A stretch of DNA of 9,508 nucleotides, taken from contig JAVKFF010000129.1 in NCBI GenBank assembly GCA_040226215.1, positions 1 through 9,508 of the forward strand. The letters run 5' to 3'. The DNA is from JAVKFF01 sp040226215 (lineage in GTDB: Bacteria > Pseudomonadota > Alphaproteobacteria > DSM-16000 > Inquilinaceae). The notes beneath the pieces are model-generated. The model was not told where the DNA came from and ran no database searches. It saw only the letters and a list, made by a program, of their open reading frames with translations. Below are positions 1 to 5,101 of this stretch, piece after piece; the first letter of the stretch is position 1, and each line of letters opens with the position of its first letter. A program made the translations under genes and the position numbers.

Positions 1-144
1 GTGGATGCGCCGGCCCTGCTCGCCCCAGAAGCCCTCCGGATCGGCGATCGAGCGATCGTACATCTCCTGGTACCGGGCCGCGTCGACCCAGGCGTTTTCC
101 GCCCATTCGGCTGGCACGGGAATGTGGCTGGTATCGGCCGACAT
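1..144 (-). CDS. acs: Acetyl-coenzyme A synthetase, N-terminal fragment (runs off left edge)
   Basis: Read on the minus strand from the ATG at 144, this gives 48 codons that stay open to the window edge. The protein begins MSADTSHIPVPAEWAENAW and continues with DAARYQEMYDRSIADPEGFW. This matches the N-terminal ACAS_N segment of AMP-forming acetyl-CoA synthetases (PxPxEW..A..., Y..MY..SI.DP..FW). The enzyme activates acetate to acetyl-CoA through acetyl-AMP in the cytoplasm. The start is supported by a purine-rich ribosome site (GAGGGAGG) about six bases upstream. The adenylation core and catalytic lysine lie outside the window, so a related acyl-CoA synthetase (for example propionyl-CoA synthetase) is possible but less likely. 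It is divergent from the lipoprotein gene at 383. Confidence 0.88.
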   Translation of the reverse strand, partial: MSADTSHIPVPAEWAENAWVDAARYQEMYDRSIADPEGFWGEQGRRIH

Positions 145-219
145 GGATCCTCCCTCGATTGCTCGTCGATTGCATCGCGTGGCCGCCGGGCGGACGCGAA
201 ATGGCGCTTCTTGACGGCT

Positions 220-249
220 ACTATGGACGGAAGGCCCGTCGCTTCTCAA
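220..249 (-). promoter_or_regulatory. Candidate sigma-70 promoter for acs
   Basis: On the minus strand, TTGAGA (244-249) and CATAGT (220-225) are separated by 18 bases. They match the housekeeping -35 and -10 consensus at five and four of six positions. Transcription would begin near 213, giving a leader of about 70 bases before the acs ATG. The 238-base divergent region 145-382 otherwise holds only the two ribosome sites and a short inverted repeat, CCTCA-AGC-TGAGG, at 334-346. I found no convincing promoter for the plus-strand lipoprotein. This is a by-eye match. Confidence 0.35.
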
Positions 250-382
250 CTCCCCAGCGCGGCAACGAAAATGCATGGACCTGTGCGCTTCGTCACGGCA
301 GGCTACCCAAATTAGCCGTATTCAGCCGCCACACCCTCAAGCTGAGGTAGTGTTGCGTGATGTGGGGAAGGAGCAACTGACA

Positions 383-967
383 ATGTTTGACGCGCGTACC
401 ATCCGCCGTTTCACCGCCGCCGCGATGGCGGCTGTGGCGCTGGTTCTCGGCGCCTGCCAGCAGAACATCGCCGGCGACCGGCTGGAGGCCAGCCAGGCCA
501 ACCAGGCCAGCCGTTCGGAGATCGGCACGGTGATCAGCTACCGCCCGGTGACGGTGCAGCAGCAGAATCCGAGCTATCTGACCGGCGCCGGCGCGCTGGC
601 CGGCGGCGTCGCCGGGTCGCAGCTCGGCGGCGGCACGGACGAGAACATCCTCGGCGCCATCGGCGGCACCCTGGCCGGCGGTCTTGCCGGCTACGCCATC
701 GAGCAGGCGATCCAGACGCAGACCGGCGTGGAATACACCATCCAGATGCAGTCGGGCCAGGTGATCACGGTCGTCCAGGACGCCGCCAACCCGATCCCGC
801 CCGGCTCCACCGTGCTGGTCAGCTTCGGACAGCGCACCACGGTGCAGCCCTATGCCGGCCCCACCCAGATCCAGTATCCGGGCGGGTCCGCCTATCCCAA
901 CCAGTATCCGGGGTCGACGCAGTATCCGGGCCAGACCTATCCGGGCCAGACCTACCCGACCTTCTGA
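383..967 (+). CDS. SlyB-like outer-membrane lipoprotein with glycine-zipper domain
   Basis: 194 residues from the ATG at 383, preceded by AAGGAG at 368-373. Residues 1-24 form a lipoprotein signal: Arg near the N-terminus, a hydrophobic stretch, then the lipobox LGA-C with Cys25 as the lipidated residue. The next residue is Gln, which fits outer-membrane sorting. Residues 68-106 are a glycine zipper (GAGALAGGVAG, GAIGGTLAGGLAG), the 2TM motif of the SlyB/PcpY family. Residues 115-155 resemble the beta-rich C-terminal part of SlyB (YTIQMQSGQVITVVQ). Residues 164-194 are a low-complexity tail of Tyr-Pro-Gly units. The likely role is envelope integrity; SlyB in enterobacteria is a PhoPQ-regulated protein that stabilises outer-membrane proteins. 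Other glycine-zipper lipoproteins share the fold, so no symbol is given. The downstream neighbour is convergent, and a hairpin lies between them. Confidence 0.85.
   Translation: MFDARTIRRFTAAAMAAVALVLGACQQNIAGDRLEASQANQASRSEIGTVISYRPVTVQQQNPSYLTGAGALAGGVAGSQLGGGTDENILGAIGGTLAGGLAGYAIEQAIQTQTGVEYTIQMQSGQVITVVQDAANPIPPGSTVLVSFGQRTTVQPYAGPTQIQYPGGSAYPNQYPGSTQYPGQTYPGQTYPTF
872..964 (+). repeat. Tyr-Pro-Gly tandem repeat tail in the lipoprotein gene
   Basis: The last 31 codons encode repeats of QYPG / YPGQT. At the DNA level a 15-base unit, CCGGGCCAGACCTAT, occurs at 926-940. It is repeated at 941-955 with one change (last base C). The motif CAGTATCCGG is also repeated at 872-881, 902-911 and 920-929. 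Repeat number could vary among strains by slippage; that is inference. Confidence 0.75.
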
Positions 968-991
968 GCGAACGCCGCTCGACGGACGCGG

Positions 992-1013
992 ACGCCCGGC
1001 TTCGGCCGGGCGT
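992..1013 (+). terminator. Hairpin terminator between convergent genes
   Basis: ACGCCCGGC - TTCG - GCCGGGCGT is a perfect 9-bp GC-rich stem closed by a stable UUCG-type tetraloop. It lies 24 bases after the lipoprotein stop codon. The following bases (TTCGTCGTTC) are only moderately T-rich, so this is a GC-genome style intrinsic terminator, not a textbook one. It lies between two convergent genes and could also serve the Rieske gene arriving on the minus strand. Confidence 0.7.
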
Positions 1014-1048
1014 TCGTCGTTCGGGGAACGTCGCTTGCGTGGGCGGGC

Positions 1049-1405
1049 TCAGCCGTCGGCGAGGCAGACCCAGCCGTCGCGCACGGCGACCGTCAGGGCG
1101 CGGAGCCGGGCACCGGCGCAGGGCCCCGCGAGGCAGAAGCCGTCCGCGATGCGGAAGATGGCGCCATGGGTGGCGCATTGCAGATGGCGGCCGTCGGCGC
1201 TCATGAAGCGGTCGGGCACCCAGTCGAGCGGCGTGCCGAGATGCGGGCAACGGTTCTCGTAGGCACGGACCGTATTGCCGGAGCGATGGACGAGCACCTC
1301 CAGACGCGCCGTGCCCTCGCCCAGCACCGCGCCCCGCGCCGTGCCGTCGGGAATGCCCGCGAGGCGGAACAGCGCCGCCCGGGGCGCCCCTTCCGGTGCC
1401 GTCAT
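1049..1405 (-). CDS. Small stand-alone Rieske [2Fe-2S] protein
   Basis: 118 residues from the ATG at 1405. The cluster-binding motif is complete: Cys53-Pro-His55 (CPHLGTPLDW) and Cys77-Ala-Thr-His80 (CATHGAIF), with 21 residues between the two boxes. The beta-sandwich flanks are also visible (LEVLVHRSGNTVRAYENR before, LRALTVAVRDGWVCL after). There is no signal peptide, membrane segment or attached catalytic domain, so it is a cytoplasmic Rieske ferredoxin-like electron carrier of the naphthalene-dioxygenase/NirD type and not the bc1 subunit. The partner enzyme is unknown; no oxygenase or reductase gene is adjacent. A GGGGTGA stretch shortly before the ATG can serve as ribosome site; an in-frame GTG at 1414 is an alternative start. 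It is divergent from the sigma-factor gene. Two extra cysteines (91 and 96) follow the second box. Confidence 0.85.
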   Translation of the reverse strand: MTAPEGAPRAALFRLAGIPDGTARGAVLGEGTARLEVLVHRSGNTVRAYENRCPHLGTPLDWVPDRFMSADGRHLQCATHGAIFRIADGFCLAGPCAGARLRALTVAVRDGWVCLADG

Positions 1406-1452
1406 CGCTGTCACCCCGTCCGCCGCCCCATCCGCCGCCCAACCCGACGCCG

Positions 1453-1481
1453 GGAATAGCCTTGCCCGGCAAGGTGTCCTA
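1453..1481 (+). promoter_or_regulatory. Candidate ECF-type promoter of the sigma/anti-sigma pair
   Basis: GGAATAG (1453-1459), 16 bases, then GTCCTA (1476-1481) resembles in sequence and spacing the bipartite promoters used by RpoE-like ECF sigma factors (GGAACTT-N16-GTCTAA in E. coli). ECF genes are commonly autoregulated. Transcription would start near 1488, before the preferred sigma start at 1520. This is a by-eye match with no second copy in the window to compare. Confidence 0.3.
1460..1474. repeat. 15-bp inverted repeat in the Rieske/sigma divergent region
   Basis: CCTTGCC-C-GGCAAGG is a perfect 7-bp inverted repeat around one central base. It fills almost exactly the spacer between the candidate -35 and -10 elements of the sigma-factor promoter, a typical position for an operator. 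With only one base between the arms, a cruciform or RNA hairpin is less likely than a dimeric protein site. No binding protein can be named. Confidence 0.45.
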
Positions 1482-1519
1482 TCATCGGGAACGTGTCGAG
1501 GGGGGTGGACGACCGGCCG

Positions 1520-2038
1520 ATGGCCCTGGGACAGCGCAACGCGGCACTGGCGGCCGAACTGCCGGCCCTGCGACGCCATGCCCGGGCGCTGGCCCGCGAC
1601 CCGTCGCTGGCCGAGGATCTGGTCCAGGACACCATGGCGCGGGCGATGGAGCGCTGGCACCAGCGACGCCCGGACGGCTCGCTCCGGGCCTGGCTGTTCA
1701 CCATCCTGCACCGCACCTTCCTCAACCACCGTCGGCGGGAGATCAACGCCCCGGTCTCCCTGACGCCGGACGGCACGCTGCCGGAGCGCCTGGCGCAGCA
1801 GGGGGTGACCGCGGAGACCCGGCTCTGGCTGACCCAGCTCGACCGCGCCTTCGGCGAACTGCCGCCCGAGCAGCGCCAGGTGCTGATGCTGGTGGCGGTC
1901 GAGGGCTTCAGCTATGCCGAGGCGGCCGAGGCCATGGCCATCCCGGTCGGCACGGTGATGTCGCGGCTGTCGCGGGCGCGCGAGCGGGTGCGCGCCGCGT
2001 TGGAGGAGCCGGGCAGCGTGATCAGGCAGGTGACATGA
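1520..2038 (+). CDS. ECF-family RNA polymerase sigma factor
   Basis: 172 residues from the ATG at 1520. Region 2 includes the core-binding helix (PSLAEDLVQDTMARAMERW) and a basic -10-contacting part (SLRAWLFTILHRTFLNHRRR). Region 4 (LPPEQRQVLMLVAVEGFSYAEAAEAM, then PVGTVMSRLSRARERVR) is the helix-turn-helix that reads the -35 element. There is no region 1.1 or 3, and the length is normal for an ECF factor. It would direct a stress or signal regulon when released from its anti-sigma partner, whose ATG overlaps its TGA (ATGA). Start choice: a G-rich run (1498-1508) lies upstream of the 1520 ATG; a GTG at 1493 would add nine residues but lacks a convincing ribosome site. The ECF group cannot be assigned by eye. 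Many such pairs answer to oxidative or envelope stress, but nothing here fixes the signal. Confidence 0.92.
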   Translation: MALGQRNAALAAELPALRRHARALARDPSLAEDLVQDTMARAMERWHQRRPDGSLRAWLFTILHRTFLNHRRREINAPVSLTPDGTLPERLAQQGVTAETRLWLTQLDRAFGELPPEQRQVLMLVAVEGFSYAEAAEAMAIPVGTVMSRLSRARERVRAALEEPGSVIRQVT

Positions 2039-2796
2039 GCGAGAAGGACCTCAGCGACGAGCTCTTGAACGCCTATCTCGACGGCGAGCTGTCGCCGGCC
2101 GAGGCGGCGGACGTCGCGCGCCTGATCGCCGCCTGCCCGGACAAGTCGGCGCGGCTGATCACCTACCGGCGGATCGATCAGGGCCTTTCGGTGCTCTATG
2201 GCGGCGCGTCGGAGCCCGCGCCCCGTCCCGTCGCGGCGGGCCGGACGCGACCCGGCCGCTGGTGGCTGCCGCTGGCCGCCTGTCTTCTTCTCGCCATCGG
2301 CGCCGCCGGCGGCTGGGGCTTGCGCGGGCTGGACGGACCGGGCGGCGAGGAGCAGGCCGAGGCGCGCATCGCCACCCTGGCGACCGACGCGCACACCGTG
2401 TTCGTGCGCGAGAACCGCCACGCGGTGGAAGTGACGGCGGAGGAGGACGAGCACCTGTTCCGCTGGCTCTCCAACCGTCTGGAGCGCGACATCTTCGCCC
2501 CGCCGCTGACCGACTACGGCTTCGCGCTGGTCGGCGGGCGCATGCTGGCGAACGAGACCGGACCGGCTGCCCAGTTCATGTACGAGAACGCCGAGGAGAT
2601 GCGGCTGACACTCTACGTCTCGCGCTCGACCGAGATCGAGCAGACCGCCTTCCAGGTGACCGAGCATGACGGTGTGCGCGCCTTCTACTGGGTGCATGAG
2701 GGCTTCGGCTACGCCCTGGTCGGCCCGCTGGCCCGGGCGGAGATGCTGGCCATCGCCCAGCGCGTCTATGACGACCTGGAGGGACCGGCGGGTTGA
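2035..2796 (+). CDS. Membrane-anchored anti-sigma factor
   Basis: 253 residues. Its ATG overlaps the sigma-factor stop by four bases, implying translational coupling and a matched ratio. Residues 6-50 (LSDELLNAYLDGELSPAEAADV..., then RLITYRRIDQGL) have the helical anti-sigma domain pattern of the RsiW/ChrR-like group. Residues 76-96 (WWLPLAACLLLAIGAAGGWGL) form one membrane helix. Residues 97-253 would be the periplasmic sensor part, which I cannot match to a known domain. The cytoplasmic domain would hold the sigma factor until a signal or proteolysis releases it. The usual zinc motif HxxxCxxC is absent: only one cysteine (Cys34) lies in the domain, so this is a zinc-free type. The assignment rests on gene order plus topology and the N-terminal pattern. 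Confidence 0.85.
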   Translation: MSEKDLSDELLNAYLDGELSPAEAADVARLIAACPDKSARLITYRRIDQGLSVLYGGASEPAPRPVAAGRTRPGRWWLPLAACLLLAIGAAGGWGLRGLDGPGGEEQAEARIATLATDAHTVFVRENRHAVEVTAEEDEHLFRWLSNRLERDIFAPPLTDYGFALVGGRMLANETGPAAQFMYENAEEMRLTLYVSRSTEIEQTAFQVTEHDGVRAFYWVHEGFGYALVGPLARAEMLAIAQRVYDDLEGPAG

Positions 2797-2857
2797 CCCC
2801 GCCCGGGCCTTGCGCCATCCGCCAGCCTGACCGGAGGAAACCGCGCATCGGGCGGCG

Positions 2858-3119
2858 GTGGCGCCGATCGTGCTGTTGTGCCTGTCGAACGTCTTCATGA
2901 CCTTCGCCTGGTACGGCCATCTGCGCTTTCCCGACCGGGTGCTGTGGCTGGTCGTACTGGTCGGCGGCGGAGCTGAAGACCATGCAGGAGGTGATCACGC
3001 TCCTGGTCTTCGCCGGCTTCTCGGTCCTCTATCTGGGCGAGACGCTGACGGTGAACCACGCGGTCGGCTTCGCGCTGATCGCGCTTGGCGCCTTCTTCGT
3101 CTTCGCCCGGCCGTTATAG
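2858..3119 (+). pseudogene. DUF486 / DMT-like small membrane protein, broken by internal deletion and frame change
   Basis: Two halves of one recognisable protein lie in different frames. The first, from the GTG at 2858 to about 2962, gives 35 residues including LCLSNVFMTFAWYGHL, the conserved start of DUF486 proteins. The second, from about 2967 to the TAG at 3117-3119, gives 50 residues with LKTMQEVITLLVFAGFSVLY and LTVNHAVGFALIALGAFFVF, the conserved end. Intact members are about 115 residues with four membrane helices. Here roughly 27-30 residues in the middle (helix 2 and its conserved loop) are gone, and the frames differ, so no full protein can be made. The initiation region also looks damaged: GGAGGA (2833-2838) is too far from the GTG, with no ATG in frame. 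DUF486 members are predicted transporters of unknown substrate. A sequencing deletion is possible but would have to remove about 80-90 bases. Confidence 0.85.
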
Positions 3120-3149
3120 GGGCCGCCCTTGAGCAGGGAGCCGTCGACT

Positions 3150-3566
3150 TCAGTCCGGATCGGTCTCGCCGAGCTGGCAGACCCGGCGCCATTCCGCCTC
3201 GCTGACCGGCTGGACGGAGAGACGCGAGTTCTTCACCAGCACCATGTCGGCCAGTTCCGGGTCGGCCTTGATGTCATCCAGGCTGACCGGCTTGGCGAAG
3301 GGCCGCACCGCGCGGATATCGACGCAGGTCCACTTGCCGGTGTCGTCGGTGGAATCGGGATGCGCCTCGGCCGCCACCTCGACGATGCCGACGACCGCCC
3401 TGGCGTCGACGGAGTGGTAGAAGAAGCCGCGGTCGCCGACCGCCATCGCCGACATGTTGTTGCGCGCCTGGTAGTTGCGCACGCCGTCCCATTCCTGGAC
3501 GCCCTTCCGGACCTGGTCGTCCCAGGACCAGGAACCGGGCTCGGACTTGAAAAGCCAGTAGGCCAT
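3150..3566 (-). CDS. EVE domain-containing protein
   Basis: 138 residues, almost entirely one EVE domain (PUA-like fold). It starts AYWLFKSEPGSWSWDD and continues with WDGVRNYQARNNM (26-38), GDRGFFYHS (44-52) and KNSRLSVQPV near the C-terminus, all family hallmarks seen also in human THYN1. EVE domains bind modified bases in DNA or RNA, and the aromatic residues of these motifs line the pocket; no nuclease or other effector domain is fused here. The ATG at 3566 is supported by GGGGAGGAA about eight bases upstream. It lies 31 bases after the YciI-family gene and is probably last in a tsaD-yciI-EVE unit. In alphaproteobacteria this housekeeping EVE gene is often found beside tsaD, which suggests a link to RNA modification; that link is inference. 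Confidence 0.93.
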   Translation of the reverse strand: MAYWLFKSEPGSWSWDDQVRKGVQEWDGVRNYQARNNMSAMAVGDRGFFYHSVDARAVVGIVEVAAEAHPDSTDDTGKWTCVDIRAVRPFAKPVSLDDIKADPELADMVLVKNSRLSVQPVSEAEWRRVCQLGETDPD

Positions 3567-3597
3567 CGCGCTCGTTCCTCCCCTCGATCCTCGTCCC

Positions 3598-3879
3598 TCA
3601 GGCCTTCGGATAGACCTGGCGCCAGGCGGTGATCGTCGTCCGCTCGAACAGGCCGGCCTTTGCGTACGGGTCGCCGGCGGCGAAGGCCTCGGCCTCCTCG
3701 GCGGTGTCGAAGTCGAGGATCAGCACCGAGCCGGTCATGCCTCCGTCCGGGCCAAGCAGGGGGCCGGCGGCGATGATGCGCTCGGCATGGTCGGCCAGAT
3801 AGGCCAGATGCGCCTCGCGGTTGGCCTTGCGGACCTCCTGGGCGCCCGGTCGGTCCTCACAGAGAAAGTGGAATGCCAT
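3598..3879 (-). CDS. YciI family protein
   Basis: 93 residues from the ATG at 3879. It has the ferredoxin-like YCII pattern: MAFHFLCEDRPGA, then HLAYLADHAERIIAAGPL (24-41) with His24, the GSVLILDFDTAEEAEAF strand-helix, and the C-terminal signature DPYAKAGLFERTTI (70-83). Proteins of this family are small dimers with a conserved His/Asp pair, and some relatives are dehydrochlorinases; the cellular reaction of this chromosomal type is not established. It lies 46 bases after tsaD and 31 bases before the EVE gene on the same strand, so co-transcription is likely. A GGAG lies about 13 bases before the start, which is rather far; no better start is in frame. Confidence 0.92.
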   Translation of the reverse strand: MAFHFLCEDRPGAQEVRKANREAHLAYLADHAERIIAAGPLLGPDGGMTGSVLILDFDTAEEAEAFAAGDPYAKAGLFERTTITAWRQVYPKA

Positions 3880-3925
3880 GGTGTGGATATTGCTCCGGTT
3901 CGGGGATGGTTTGTGGGGATGTCGC

Positions 3926-4960
3926 CTATGGGCGCAGCCGGTCCTCGTCGAGCGGCCAGCGTGGCCGCGGCTTGACGTCGAGGGCGTCGCGATGCCCGAG
4001 GCGAAAGCGTTCGAGGCCCGCCCAGGCGACCATGGCCGCGTTGTCGGTGCACAGGGCCAGGGGTGGCGCCGTGAAGGGCATGCCGCGCCGGGCGGCAAGG
4101 TCGCTCAAGGCGGCGCGCAGGGCGGCGTTCGCGGCGACACCGCCGGCCACCACCAGCGCCCGGCCCGCCCCGTGCTCCGCCTCGAAGCGGTCGATGGCGC
4201 GCGCCGTGCGGTCGACCACGACCTCGGCGACGGCGGCCTGGAAGCCGGCCGCGATGTCGGCCACGTCGCGCGCCGTCGGCGCCCCGTCCAGGCCGGCGAC
4301 CAGGCGGGCCACCGCCGCCTTCAGGCCAGAGAAGGAGAAATCGGCCCCCGGTCTGCCCTTCATCGGCCGCGGCAGGGCGAAGCGCCGTGGGTCGCCATCG
4401 CGCGCCGCCCGCTCCACCGCCGGGCCGCCCGGATAGCCGAGGCCGAGCAGCTTCGCGGTCTTGTCGAAGGCCTCGCCCACCGCGTCGTCGATGGTGGTGC
4501 CCAGGCGGCGATAGCGCCCCACGCCCTCGACCGCGACCAGCTGGCAGTGGCCGCCGGAGACCAGCAGCAGCAGATAGGGGAAGTCGACACCGTCGGTGAG
4601 GCGCGGGGTCAGCGCGTGCGCCTCCAGATGGTTGATCGCCAGGAACGGCTTGCCGGCCGCCAGGGCCATGCCCTTGGCCGTCGCCACCCCGACGGCGACG
4701 CCGCCGATCAGCCCCGGACCGGCGGTGGCGGCGATGGCGTCGATCCCGGCGAGGGTAAGGCCGGCCTCCGCCAGAGCCTGGCGGACGATGGGGTTCAGGT
4801 GGACGAGATGGGCCCGCGCGGCGATCTCCGGCACCACGCCGCCATAGGCGCGGTGCTCGTCGAGTTGCGACAGCACGACATTGGCCAGGATGCGCCGCTC
4901 GCCGTCGACGATGGCGGCGGCGGTCTCGTCGCAGGAGGTCTCGATACCGAGGACACGCAT
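3926..4960 (-). CDS. tsaD: tRNA threonylcarbamoyladenosine biosynthesis protein TsaD
   Basis: 344 residues, full length for the family. TsaD transfers the threonylcarbamoyl group from threonylcarbamoyl-AMP to A37 of ANN-decoding tRNAs, working with TsaB and TsaE in the cytoplasm. Visible motifs in order: MRVLGIETSCDETAAAI (ASKHA phosphate-1 region), EHRAYGGVVPEIAARAH (35-51), GPGLIGGVAVG (81-91), the metal-binding NHLEAH with His111 and His115, LVSGGHCQL (133-141), GEAFDKTAKLLGLGYPGGP (162-180), FSFSGLK (208-214), GGVAAN (273-278) and CTDNAAM (304-310) with the third metal ligand Asp306. No key residue is missing. The gene is divergent from hemC across 141 bases. No clear Shine-Dalgarno sequence precedes the ATG. 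It heads a probable unit with the YciI and EVE genes. Confidence 0.98.
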   Translation of the reverse strand: MRVLGIETSCDETAAAIVDGERRILANVVLSQLDEHRAYGGVVPEIAARAHLVHLNPIVRQALAEAGLTLAGIDAIAATAGPGLIGGVAVGVATAKGMALAAGKPFLAINHLEAHALTPRLTDGVDFPYLLLLVSGGHCQLVAVEGVGRYRRLGTTIDDAVGEAFDKTAKLLGLGYPGGPAVERAARDGDPRRFALPRPMKGRPGADFSFSGLKAAVARLVAGLDGAPTARDVADIAAGFQAAVAEVVVDRTARAIDRFEAEHGAGRALVVAGGVAANAALRAALSDLAARRGMPFTAPPLALCTDNAAMVAWAGLERFRLGHRDALDVKPRPRWPLDEDRLRP

Positions 4961-5000
4961 GACGGCTGGCGGACAACAAGGGGAGGGCGGAACGCCACCT

Positions 5001-5030
5001 CATCTAGTCCCCGGCCGGGTCCCTTGTCCA
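5001..5030 (-). promoter_or_regulatory. Candidate promoter for tsaD
   Basis: On the minus strand, TGGACA (5025-5030) and TAGATG (5001-5006) are separated by 18 bases, about 40 bases before the tsaD ATG. The -35 element is close to TTGACA, but the -10 element matches TATAAT at only three positions. It lies in the tsaD/hemC divergent region. By-eye call. Confidence 0.25.
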
Positions 5031-5063
5031 CCGTGGCGGGCCCTGGCATGCGGCCCGCGACCC

Positions 5064-5093
5064 TTGGCAGCGCCGGTGCGCCTGCGCCATAAG
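5064..5093 (+). promoter_or_regulatory. Candidate promoter for the hemC operon
   Basis: TTGGCA (5064-5069) and CATAAG (5088-5093) are separated by 18 bases and match the sigma-70 consensus at five and three positions. Initiation would fall near 5100, at or just before the hemC ATG at 5102, which has no strong ribosome site upstream. If real, the message would be leaderless or nearly so. Confidence 0.3.
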
Positions 5094-5101
5094 TCGGGGC
5101 C

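Noticed and set aside
1460..1474. Inverted repeat considered as an intrinsic terminator for the Rieske or sigma genes
   Set aside because: It lies upstream of both genes, has only one base between its arms and no T-run, so an operator is the better reading.
1406..1729. N-terminal extension of the Rieske protein up to 1729
   Set aside because: The extra 108 residues are antisense to the sigma factor and look random. The ATG at 1405 gives a normal-length Rieske domain with a plausible ribosome site.
1396..2034. Possible long N-terminal extension of the anti-sigma factor across the sigma gene
   Set aside because: The frame is open by chance (Gly/Ala/Pro/Arg-rich). The ATG at 2035 in the ATGA overlap gives the expected N-terminus.
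3129..3632. Plus-strand 167-codon open frame over the EVE gene
   Set aside because: Antisense shadow (Asp/His/Arg-rich). The EVE domain on the minus strand is unmistakable and has a good ribosome site.
3735..5092. Long open frames on both strands overlapping tsaD (about 420 codons each)
   Set aside because: They are frames opposite or offset to tsaD, rich in Arg/Gly/Ala/Pro with no recognisable motif. GC-rich DNA rarely has stop codons in such frames, and tsaD explains this stretch fully.
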